64,000 nucleotides of DNA from Macrotrachela quadricornifera (lineage: Eukaryota; Rotifera; Eurotatoria; Philodinida; Philodinidae). Positions 25,903 through 37,100 of this stretch are shown here, piece after piece. The stretch's first letter is position 1, and each line of letters starts with the position of its first letter. The stretch is from NCBI GenBank assembly GCA_022393335.1, contig JAJEKB010000361.1:109293-173292 (forward strand), in the 5' to 3' direction. Under the pieces are notes generated by a model. That model ran no database searches, had not been told where the DNA came from, and was given only the letters and a program-made list of their open reading frames with translations. Position numbers and translations under genes: made by a program.

Positions 25903-27277
25903 TTTTCTATAATGAAATCATTGAAAAAAAAAACGAAAGTAGTATTTAAAATAAATGACATTGTATTGTGAAAATTTTATCAAACTTGATTGAAGTGCTG
26001 ACAGTGATAATATCATAAACTGTCATAAAGATAAATCATATAACCAAAGAATTGATATTCAATTTTTAAATTCAACATTAATATAGATTTGTATCAGAGA
26101 CCGGAACGAATCAAAAAATCCGACTTGACTCGACTCGTTTTCGATCTTTGATCTGTGTGACGACAGATTGGAATAAAGAAAACAACGTTGAAAATGTCTC
26201 AATATTAGTTCTTCTCGAGTGTATAATCGCATTGCAGTTCCTAACCTACCACATTGAACTAGGATCATTAAATCATTCACTATATGTAAAGTTTTTTGCA
26301 TATATTTTCAAAGATGTTGATGCTTTAATATTTGAAATTAAAAAGACGTCACGTACGTTTTTATTTAAGTAAGAGACGTTTATATATGAATTTTTTTGAA
26401 ATTTTTAATCTTACGCCTTAAAGAAGAAGAATACTCGTCATAGATTTGAAAAGTTTTATATCTATTTAATAATTTGAATTTTTGTGTTTTTGCAATCATC
26501 GAACTCTAGATTATGCTCTTGCGAAAAAAAGATTTCAGTCCTCTCCCTCATGTTTGGTTATTATGCCCTATACTATGCATTTTCTCTTTCCCGAAAGGAG
26601 AAATCTATATAAGATACAGTTTAATATAAGCTATTGTATTAATTTTGAATTTAAAATAAAAAAATTTTAAGTCAATATCACCTTTCTTTTTAAAAATATG
26701 AATTTTCAGATTTAAAGAAACTTTTATACCAAAACAAAATAATATTCGATTGTAAACAAATATATTTTTTTGTTCAACCATTTGTTACCATTTACTTGGT
26801 TACTGTGATGGAAAAATCTCTTTTCAAAAAATATCCATTTTATATAAATAAAATAAAACAATAAGAAATTTCTTTTTATTTTCAAAATAATTTTTTTTCT
26901 CGATAAAAAATAATTTTTTTCAATTCATCATTTCAAGCAACTAGCGTCATCTTGTATGCGTCATACCTTGTAAAGGTCATCCAATGAGCGTTAATTTTTT
27001 TTCGTATATGTTTATTTTCTTACTTCATTCTTTGCAAAGAATCAAAAAAAAAACCTTCGACAATAAGTAGATAAATATTCTCATATTTATATTTTTACTA
27101 ATTTTCATTAATTATCATTAATTATTTGTCTAATAGTAATATTAAATTATTCTAATCTGTTATTAATTAGTCTCTGACAGATAGACGAAAAATAAACATA
27201 TGTAAGATGAAGATATATGTATTTGTATATTGTATAACATATGAATCATATTTTAGATTTATTTTTTACTATTAATA
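25903..27277. other. Divergent promoter region LRP2BP / Ral
   Basis: 1.4 kb between two genes that point away from each other. Two overlapping opposite open frames near 26060-26370 have no recognisable motif and no exon partners, so I leave them out. Confidence 0.45.
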
Positions 27278-28209
27278 ATGGCGGCATCAAATAAAGCAAC
27301 TGCCGTCTATCGGCTAATTATGGTTAAAATTAAAATATTTTTTTTTTTCTATTAGAAAATATGTATTTTTATTTATTTAGGTTGGAAGTGGTGGTGTAGG
27401 AAAATCAGCTTTAACACTTCAATATATGTATGATGAAGTAATTATAATTTATAATCTTTATTTATTTATTTATTAATTTAAAAAACAATTTTTTTGTTTT
27501 AGTTTGTTGTGGACTATGAACCAACCAAAGCTGATTCATATCGAAAAACAGTTATGCTCGATGGTGAAGAAGTTCAAATCGATATATTAGATACAGCTGG
27601 TCAAGAAAATTATGCCGGTCTATATAAAAAATATTTTTATTAAAAGAAAAATTTATTTTATTTATTATTTTTAGCTATTCGCGATACTTATATTCGTAGT
27701 GGTGAAGGATTTCTTCTTGTCTTTGATGTAACTGATGCTGAATCATTTGCTGATTTAAATGAACTTTAGTATATATTTTTTTATACTTTCTTTTGTATTT
27801 TAAATCTTTTATTCTTCTTTTTTTTTTCAATATTTAGTGAACAAATTTTACGTGTTAAAAATGGTGGAACAAATATTCCGGCAATATTAGTGGGAAACAA
27901 AATTGATTTATCTGATAGACGTAAAGTATCACTTGAAGAAGCTGAACAAAAAGCACGTAATTGGTCAATTCGTTATATTGAAACATCAGCTAAAACAAAA
28001 CATAATGTTGATAAGGTAAAATTAGATATAATATAAAGATATTAATACCGGTTTTTTGTTTTTCTTTTAAAAAAAAGGTTTTCTCTGAATTAATGCGAAT
28101 TGTTCGACCATTTAAAAAGCCAATACGAGAGCCTAATCCAGTAACAATTGGTGGACGTCCAACAAAATCTCCTAAACCCAAAAAAGACAAAAAATGTATT
28201 ATTTTATAA
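27278..28209 (+). CDS. RAL: Ral small GTPase
   Basis: Exons 27278-27322, 27381-27437, 27503-27617, 27675-27768, 27838-28015 and 28078-28209 give 206 aa, the same length as human RALA. All G motifs are present: P-loop VGSGGVGKS, switch I/effector [11 protein letters not shown] (the Ral-specific effector loop), switch [14 protein letters not shown] and ETSAK. The C-terminus is lysine-rich and ends in CIIL, a CAAX box with Leu last, which favours geranylgeranylation. Ral proteins switch exocyst-dependent traffic and act below Ras. Gln in DTAGQ is intact, so normal GTP hydrolysis is expected. Exon 1 encodes only [16 protein letters not shown] first ATG in good context (TAATAATGGCGG) sets the start. 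Confidence 0.96.
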
Positions 28210-31143
28210 GAGAGAACAAAAAAAAAGAGCAATCATTCCTATTAATCAACAGATTTATCTCTTCTTTTCTTTTTCTTATTCAATTCAATTTAACATCAAA
28301 CAACAGTGAAGATAATAAAAATACTAGAAAAGAATAACAAAAAATTTGTCTTTTTTGTGCAATTGATCGTTTTTTTTCTTCTTTTTCTTTTTGTATATAT
28401 GTGTATTTCGCTCAAGTTTAATGAGGATCAATACACATAGATTCACATAAAAAACATTAAATGATTCATTTACTCTTTATTCTTCCTTTTTTTTTCTTTT
28501 TGTACACACGCACTTGTTTGTTCTGCTTAAGAAAAAATAAAACAATTTGATCAAATAAATATGAAACAAAAAATAAAATAATCTTCTCTGATTCATTACT
28601 ATTGAATTAAGTATATCAAATTTACTAATATTTTTTTATTTTCAAAATGATTATATCTTCAAGGCTGTAATCTTATAGTTAGAAATAAAAAAAATCTTTT
28701 TTAGATGATTATTTAACTTCTTATAACATTTAAAATAAAGAAATATAATATCGGTCTAGATTGTAATCTGACAGAAAGTGTTAGAAAACTGATTCTTTTA
28801 CTGTCAGATAGAGCGAAATCTGCAGAATAAAACTGTATACTTAAAAAAAATGAGTTGATTAACCAACCGTCGAAGTCTACATTTTTCACAAGGCATCAAC
28901 AATGCTTTTTCGCTATATTCTGATTTTTCTAATTAACATATCTTCTACATATATTAATCAATCGAGCCAAAACTTCGCACGCAATTCATCACCGGTACAG
29001 CTTTTGAAAAGTCATTATTGTCAAACGTCTCATCTAGATGATAATGCTGAGGCTATTGTGTTTTGTTTAGCCACAGAAATTTGTGAAATCTGTCTTTTCC
29101 GGAATGATTTGAGACTCTCATTTTTAAAAAAGTCGAGTTTAAGTCATGCAAAAGATACAGCTTTTCAAATTCTTTAAGAAGACCGAATTCAACTTTACTA
29201 TCAAAAAGTTATTTTCATATAAAATTCTTGAGAGGAGAGAGCCATCATAAAAGTCGTATGGCACCCGTTTTTGTTAAAGTAAAAGAGACTCACATTTCAG
29301 CCTGATAATATTCGTTCTGACCGAAAATTTTTTTCAGTAGAGTATTTTTTCTGTAGAGCATAGCAATGTTAAAAAAATTTTGAAAATGATCATGAATCTC
29401 AAATCGTAGAGAAAACATTAAATTTTGGTCGGTTACAAGGCGCTTTGAACGCCTTTTGAAAACTGAAAATTTTCATCGTTAATCAATTCACAATATTTTT
29501 TTTTGAAGTATGTATATTTTTGTATCAATTTAAATAAACATTAGTATGATAATCCGTTTGTAGTCTATTTAATTAATTATTATTCAGAAAAAAAATGCGA
29601 AATAACTTGAGAAAAATTAAATAAGTAGAAGATGATTACTAAGACAAAACAGAAAAGATCAAAAAATCCAATATATACATATATTAATGAATCCTTCAGT
29701 CAGTGATATCACTCGACAGAGTATTTAATTGTCTAAAAAACTGTTGCCTTTATTTTTCGGATAGATTGTACTTATCAATGTAAAATTCATGAAATTAATA
29801 CCTACTTAATCATACAGATGTGAAAACTCAAAAAAAATGTCGAAATTTTTTTAAAAACATATTTTATGGAAAGGACTCGTGAAGATAAAATCATAAATCT
29901 ATCATCTTCTGTAGTTCACTTTCAATAGCCTAGAAAGATAGAATATGTAGAAATACCAAAAAAAGCCTTCTGAACTGATCCAAGCTATTGTTTTCGATTG
30001 ATTCAAAGCAAACTAAATGTTTCAACTGTTCAAAATGGCTACATAAACAATCTTGTACAAAATTTAATTCTACATTCGATCATCTGAGAATCAGTATTTA
30101 TCAAACAAATTCGATCTTTTATTCTCCTAAATAAAAACATTCTCATAATTAAGTCAAAATCATATACATATAGAGTAAAAAATTCTCTATATTTTCATTT
30201 GCAAAACTTCGCTTTTAGTATTAATCTTGATTGGCATATATATTTATATAAACGAATTTTGTTTTCTTCAGAACAATAGAACAGGTATTATCTTGCAAAT
30301 TTAACATGAGCACGGAATATCTCTTTGGAAGGCAAAGTCGATAATGATCTAGAAATAAAACAATAAAGCAAAAAAAACTCCCGAAGGACTATATGAATGC
30401 TCTGCTTCGCATCGCATTAATAATCTATAGAATACGAAATAAGGATCGCACCGGAGATCGCTATAATCGACATCATATTCTTTTTTTCTCATTTAGTACA
30501 AAGATAATGTGACAAGTAACAAAAGCGAAAAAGAATGCCGAATACAGACTGTTCATATCATCAATTGATATATACTCAATAGATAAATATTAATCGAAAT
30601 TAGACGACAAATTTAAATATTATTTTAAAATAACTTTCAAAACTTGATCTTTGACAGAGATTGATTATGATTAAAATATATTTATTTACTATTTGGATTT
30701 TTTCATAATCTATGAAAATATTACATATTTATATCTGGAATCATTCGAATATATCAAATTTTCAACATTTCAATTTGGAAAATATTTTTGTTTTGCTTTA
30801 GATATATATCATTTTTGGATAGAAAAATCGATTTCCATTTATTTCTCTGATATAATACAAATATAACACTAAATTTATAATTCTTATGATTATTGTAAAA
30901 AAAAAGGAACTTTATATTAATGGATAGCATTTAATTTGTCTTTTTTTACAAAGAATTATTTGAAAAAAAAATCAATATATGTTCGAATATCACCTATATC
31001 AATTTTTGTTAGCAGCATAGTTTATATATTAATAATAACTATGAATCCTCATCCTCACCCTCAAGACATAAAGAATACGATCTTAATAATTGAAAAAGAA
31101 ATGATTTATATTTCTCAATATTTATTTAATTAAATATATGAAA
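28210..31143. other. Intergenic, Ral to GH31
   Basis: 2.9 kb. The 3' UTR of Ral with AATAAA-type signals (28534-28575) lies at the left. The rest shows no supported gene; a few frames such as 28902-29177 lack motifs and splice partners. Confidence 0.5.
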
Positions 31144-33966
31144 TTATCCTTCATTTATTTCATATGAACGTTTTTCATTTGTTGGAAAACGCCATTGAAA
31201 TTTTTTTTCTTTTCCTTCTATAATAAATGTTTCAATATGTATTCGATATTTATCACATGAAAGACGAATTGTTTGTAAATCAAATGTTCCTTTTGATTCA
31301 TTATAATAATCTAATGTTTCACCATCATCATCATATAAATTAAATTCACTAATACCATTTTCTTCAAATGGATAAACACGTATTTCTAAATTATTATTTA
31401 CTTCAAATGGTAATAATGCACCTTCACGTACAAATAATGGAAATATATCTAATGTTGCTGATACTGTAATTATTTGTCCACCATTATATATTTCATCTGT
31501 CCAAAAATTATACCATTTTGTACCAGATGGTAAATATAATTTTCTATTAGTTGCATTTTCTTCATAAACAGATGCTACAAGTAACCATGGACCAAGAAGA
31601 AATTCAAATGATTGATCACGACATTTAATATCAGATTGAAAATGATAAACAGTTGGACGAATTATTGGATGACCAGTTATCATAGTTTCATGCATAAGTG
31701 AATATAAATATGATTGTAAACGTTTACGAAAACGTAATGCATCATGTATAAGTGGTAAAGCATCTTCATACATCCATAATGAATTTTCACTATTATCATC
31801 ATTATTTTCATCTTGATTTGGACGCCATGAATGTACACAAAATCTTGGATGAAATATTCCATTTTGTATCCAACGAACAAATAATTCAAGTGAAGGTTTT
31901 TCACCAGCAAATCCACCTATATCATGACCAATTAATGGAAAACCACTTAAAGATAGATTTAAACCCATTGGAATATTATATTTTAATGTATGCCATGAAC
32001 AACGATTATCTCCTGTCCATGTACCACCATATCGTTGTGTACCTGGACATGCAGCACGTGTTAATAACCATGGACGACAATTTGAATTAGCTGATATTTG
32101 TGCATCATATGATGCTTTAACCATTAATAATGTTTGTATAGGTCTCATAGATTCAATTGATTGATTATTAAAACATTTTGCATTAGAATTTCTTATATTA
32201 TATTCATTATTATCATTCCATGTACAATCAATTCCATTTGATAATAATTTTGTTGTTACTTGATTTTTCCACCATGTAACAGTATCAGGATTCGTGAAAT
32301 CTAAATGTGCACCAAGACCACCCCAAAATGGTGCAAGATCAGGTTGATCTTTATTTTCATCTTGAATAAATAATGATTGACATTCATTAAAATATGGATG
32401 TGTTGTAAGCATAGCTGGTTTAATATTTGCTAAGATTTTTATTCCAGCTTGATGAAAATTTTTTGTTAATGTTAATGGTGATGGTACACGTTTTTTATCC
32501 CAAACAAATACATATCGTTTATTATCATCACTATTCATTGAATAACCAGATGATAAATGAAAACCAGTACATTCAATATTATATTTTGAACATTTATCAA
32601 TAAATTTTTGAAGCATATCTTGAGCATTTAATGCATCTGTATATTTCATAGCTGAACCTAAATATCCAAGTGTCCATTTTGGTGCTAATGGACAACGACC
32701 AGTTAATTTTGTATATTGTTCAATAACATGTTCAATTAAAGGACCATTTATAAAATAATAATCAAGATCAGGATCTTCTGTTTCAAAATATAACATATCA
32801 CCAAAATAATTATTAATTTCACAACCCATATCAAATGTACAATCATATGTTGTATCATAAAATAAACCAAATGCATGATCATGTCGTAATGTTATATAAA
32901 ATGGAATATGTTTATAAAGTGGATCACTATATTCAGCATTATAACCCATAGCATCCGTATTTCTCATACGATATCGACGAAATTTTTTATTAAGTGGACC
33001 ACTTTTTTCACCTAAACCATAATAATAATATTGATCATCAGTTGATGGTCGTGATAATGTATGACGAAATTGTTTTGTTGAATAAGAATATTGATAACTA
33101 CAAATAGGATTATCTTGTAAAAGAATTTCATTATTTATTAACCATGTTATTGCAAATGGTTTATTTAAATAAATTTTACATTGAAGATTTTCAGTAGATA
33201 ATATTAAATGATCTTTATTATCAATTATCTCATAAAAACAAACATTATTATTATTATTATTCGATGCTGGAATATTATGACGAGGACGACCTTCATATGG
33301 AACATCCTCAGTTTCTTCATCAATAATAGCCCATGTATGTGTAGTAACTGGTTCTCCTTTCGGCCAAACTCGAATACGAATAAGATTATTAGATAAAAAA
33401 GTAATTATATATTTTGTAGATGAATTTTCTTGAGAAAATAGTATACTATTATTTTTTTTATCTTCTGTCCAATGTAAAGTGACACATTCAACGGAATNNN
33501 NNNNNNNNNNNNNNNNNNNNNNNNNNNNNNNNNNNNNNNNNNNNNNNNNNNNNNNNNNNNNNNNNNNNNNNNNNNNNNNNNNNNNNNNNNNNNNNNNNNN
33601 NNNNNNNNNNNNNNNNNNNNNNNNNNNNNNNNNNNNNNNNNNNNNNNNNNNNNNNNNNNNNNNNNNNNNNNNNNNNNNNNNNNNNNNNNNNNNNNNNNNN
33701 NNNNNNNNNNNNNNNNNNNNNNNNNNNNNNNNNNNNNNNNNNNNNNNNNNNNNNNNNNNNNNNNNNNNNNNNNNNNNNNNNNNNNNNNNNNNNNNNNNNN
33801 NNNNNNNNNNNNNNNNNNNNNNNNNNNNNNNNNNNNNNNNNNNNNNNNNNNNNNNNNNNNNNNNNNNNNNNNNNNNNNNNNNNNNNNNNNNNNNNNNNNN
33901 NNNNGTAAAGTAAATTTCAAATTCCAACAACCCCATTAATAAAATAGCTGTTATTCTCATGCTCAT
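31144..33966 (-). CDS. GH31 family glycosidase (alpha-glucosidase-like), intronless, crossed by an N gap
   Basis: One uninterrupted frame runs from the right edge of the N gap to the stop, 784 codons. N-terminal beta-sandwich (EPVTTHTWAIIDEETEDVPY; YYYGLGEKSGPLNK), then the TIM barrel with GFHLSSGYSM, ILANIKPAML, the nucleophile Asp in CTWNDNNEYNI, the acid/base Asp in GTWTGDNRCSW, GFPLIGHDIGGFAG and FHPRFCVHSWRPNQ, then C-terminal beta domains (GTKWYNFWTDEIYNGG; VREGALLPFE; YDDDGETLDY). GH31 enzymes cleave terminal alpha-glucosides or alpha-xylosides by retention. The SSGY...WNDNNEY wording is that of bacterial-type GH31 rather than lysosomal GAA or ER GANAB. No intron in 2.35 kb, unlike all large neighbours. 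The start MSMRITAILLMG at 33966 lies beyond the gap and is in frame only if the gap length is true. Confidence 0.88.
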   Translation of the reverse strand: MSMRITAILLMGLLEFEIYFXXXXXXXXXXXXXXXXXXXXXXXXXXXXXXXXXXXXXXXXXXXXXXXXXXXXXXXXXXXXXXXXXXXXXXXXXXXXXXXXXXXXXXXXXXXXXXXXXXXXXXXXXXXXXXXXXXXXXXXXXXXXXXXXXXXXXXXXXSVECVTLHWTEDKKNNSILFSQENSSTKYIITFLSNNLIRIRVWPKGEPVTTHTWAIIDEETEDVPYEGRPRHNIPASNNNNNNVCFYEIIDNKDHLILSTENLQCKIYLNKPFAITWLINNEILLQDNPICSYQYSYSTKQFRHTLSRPSTDDQYYYYGLGEKSGPLNKKFRRYRMRNTDAMGYNAEYSDPLYKHIPFYITLRHDHAFGLFYDTTYDCTFDMGCEINNYFGDMLYFETEDPDLDYYFINGPLIEHVIEQYTKLTGRCPLAPKWTLGYLGSAMKYTDALNAQDMLQKFIDKCSKYNIECTGFHLSSGYSMNSDDNKRYVFVWDKKRVPSPLTLTKNFHQAGIKILANIKPAMLTTHPYFNECQSLFIQDENKDQPDLAPFWGGLGAHLDFTNPDTVTWWKNQVTTKLLSNGIDCTWNDNNEYNIRNSNAKCFNNQSIESMRPIQTLLMVKASYDAQISANSNCRPWLLTRAACPGTQRYGGTWTGDNRCSWHTLKYNIPMGLNLSLSGFPLIGHDIGGFAGEKPSLELFVRWIQNGIFHPRFCVHSWRPNQDENNDDNSENSLWMYEDALPLIHDALRFRKRLQSYLYSLMHETMITGHPIIRPTVYHFQSDIKCRDQSFEFLLGPWLLVASVYEENATNRKLYLPSGTKWYNFWTDEIYNGGQIITVSATLDIFPLFVREGALLPFEVNNNLEIRVYPFEENGISEFNLYDDDGETLDYYNESKGTFDLQTIRLSCDKYRIHIETFIIEGKEKKFQWRFPTNEKRSYEINEG
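33498..33904. other. Assembly gap (407 N)
   Basis: Run of N inside the 5' part of the GH31 gene. The length is not a round default number, so it may be an estimated size; it keeps the two flanks in frame. Confidence 0.99.
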
Positions 33967-34159
33967 GAAAATAAATCATTCATGCAAATCGAAATGTTTT
34001 GTTTTGTTTTTTTTTTTGAAAATAGCAGAGCAAGAAAAATAAAAAACCCACTTCATCCTCAATATTATCAACCAATGATGTTTCTTTTCGTTGAAAACGC
34101 TAAATTATAGTTGAAATAAATGATATAGACAAAGAGAAAAAAAGAAAATTAATCTAATT

Positions 34160-37100
34160 TTATGTATATACTTTAAGTGTTGGTGATATTCCATTTGGAA
34201 TGCCATTTTCATTCATTGGACAAACTAAATCATCAGCTTCAATTGAACGTGTTCGTCGATGAGCAAATAAACCACGTGAAAATTTTATTTTTGTATGTGG
34301 TGTTAATGGTTGATAATTTGGAGATTTTTCATATTGATTTTTACGATTTTGTAAATCATTACCAATTAATTCTTGAAAACGCATTGTTAAATGTCTTCTT
34401 AATAATGTTTTTGATATTGGTATAGATAAAATTTCTGCTAATGTTGATGCATTAAAACGTAATTCAAGAATCTATAAAAAAACAAAAAATTTTCCATAAT
34501 AAACACTAGTATTTTTTTTTCTTTTATTGTTATTATTTATTGATCTTACAATTAAAGCACCACAAACACCTGATCCACGTAAATTAGGTGCATATTCAGA
34601 TAAATCAATTGATCTTAACCATTCCATAACACGATGATTTGACCAATGCATTATTTCAGTCATATCATTTTTATCATCTGGACTTGGTCGGCGTTTTATA
34701 CATGTTGGATTAAAACCATTTAAACGTAAAACTTGTATAGCACGTTTTATACTTAAATGATGAAGTTCATTTGTTATATTTAAATAAATAATATCTTCCT
34801 TTAAAAAGAATAAAAATTTCTAATTAAAATTTTTTTTCTTTCTTACAAGTGTTAAATTATTAAGTAAACGGCCATCAATTTTTGATTCAGCAAAATATTC
34901 TTTATATTGTGGTAGACCAATATCATCAAGCCATTCTTTAGAAAAATATAAAAGAAAAATTTTAATTAAATTTAAATTTAAAATATACTTTGAACCCAAT
35001 GTGTATCAAGAATATTTGCTTCTGTTTGTCGTGTACATAAACCATTTAAACATAATTGTAATTTTTTACGATGTAATGGATTACGCATACCAATTTTCTT
35101 AATATTTATTAAAAGAAATTTATTTATTTTTTTTTGTAAATTTCAAAATATCTTTTTACTTTTTCTAATTCTTGTGGTGTTGCATGTAATAATTGTAAAC
35201 CATTTTTAAAATGTTTACGACATTCACTTGCATATTGACCTAGACCAATGCCATATAACCAATTTACAACTTGTTCTGTTTGCCAACGAGAAAATGTTGT
35301 TTCTAAAGCACTAAAATAAAAAATGTATATATATATATATATTAAAATAGAACAAATTCTATGCGAATTAGTTTTTATTCTACGAACAACATAATTTTTG
35401 GATATATGATAAATTCCTTTTCTTATGTCATCAATTAATAAATCATACTTTTCAACTTTATCCCATTGCATATTATTTGCACTGACATTTTACATATCAT
35501 AATTTAGTATAATGAGATGAGAACCGCCTGATAGCCATCTGCGATTGGCTATAAAATGTATGAAACTCTTCTTCACATCTTGTGCATAAATGCTGAAATA
35601 TATGCAATCCATCGTTGACATATTGATAGATGGAATCATTGCCTACTGCCCATTTATCTTCAAATTACACATATGGGAAAATAGTTTCACTCTAATAGTA
35701 GTCTGAAATATAATTAGAAACTTAAAGTCATATATAATGATATAGACAGAAATGTGAATAGTTGGATGATATTTGACGATTTTTTTTGGTAATATTAGGA
35801 TGATACTTTAGATTTTCTTTTTTGATGACTGTTAATAGAAGGATGATGCCCAGTCTGTTCTATGTCACTAGTCTTTCAGCTTATACTTTCTTTTTTTTAT
35901 CTGTTTTCTATCAACTTGTGACATAAATTCGTTTATTTTAAATAATCGTTTCATACTACATCTTATCATATATATTGTTATCTTAAATAAAATAGTGATA
36001 TAGAAAAATCTCTTATTTATTACCTAAGTGGTTTAATTGAAGTTTTTCCACCATTAGTTGTTGCTCTTAATCCACCACGTTGAAATGGACTATGTGTTTG
36101 ATGATCATTATCTTCACGAAAATTTCCTGAGTTAGTTCGAATAATTCTAAATAAAACAACAATATAAAAAAACCAACGTCATTCTATTCAATTATAATAT
36201 AAAAGTTTTACCTTCCGAATATACTTTTTAAACCTTTTGCACTTGATGATTTACTTTTATCTAAATTTGTTGATGAAGATTTTTTATAAATTGAATATTT
36301 TTGACTTGGTCCATCAGATATATAACCACTTTGATCATCTAAATTTGAAAATAATTATTAAATATTTTTATTTTTTTCTTTTGAAAAAATTTTTTGTTTT
36401 TACATGTACGATTAATGCGTTCGTCGGATGGAAGTGTTCGAATTATTGTTGATTGTTGATGTTTATCACGAATAGGAGTCTGAATAATAATCAATCTATT
36501 TATGAATAATATTTGCAAAAAAAAAAAAATATTTACATACACTAGTTAATTCTCGAGTCATCATTGGTTCAGCGCTTGAGGCCTATAGATAAGAAAAGAA
36601 ATTTTTTTTTTTTTATTCAATGAAAACTGATATTCATTTACTCGTTGCAATACGTCAAGTTTTAATTTAGATAATGGATTTTGATAAGAATTTATAGATG
36701 AATCATGACCATTATGTGATGATCGAGTTAGTAGACAAGATGATAATGAAGGTGGTTTTTGAGATGGCTATTTTGAAAGAATATCTATTAAAGATTCTTT
36801 TTATAATGAATATTTTACTTGTGAATCTTTATCACTATTGACAGATGGTAAAGAATTCGAATCCGAATTATCACCGTCTGCTTCGTAATCAGGTCTTTGA
36901 ATATTATTATTGACTAAATAAATTATGAGTAATCTTTAAATATGATCAAATTTCAATTTGTATATACCAGAATTTTCGACCTTCTTTATATTAGTTGAAG
37001 GAGAAATTAATGATGAAGTTCCGTTTGTTATTGATATAGATGATATAGCAATTGATTGATATTTAGTTATTTGAGTTTGTAAATCTTCAATTTTTCTTTC

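Noticed and set aside
26059..26372. Overlapping open frames on both strands between LRP2BP and Ral
   Set aside because: No domain, no acceptor or donor linking to other exons, and two opposite frames of the same length argue for chance.
31752..32090. 112-codon plus-strand frame inside the GH31 gene
   Set aside because: Antisense shadow of the well-supported GH31 frame; rich in His, Tyr and Met as expected of such shadows.
33479..33913. Open frames made almost wholly of N
   Set aside because: They exist only because the gap contains no stop codons.
35531..35560. Hairpin followed by TATAAAA in the long liprin-beta intron
   Set aside because: A 7-bp stem and a TATA word are expected often in DNA this AT-rich; no plus-strand gene follows it.
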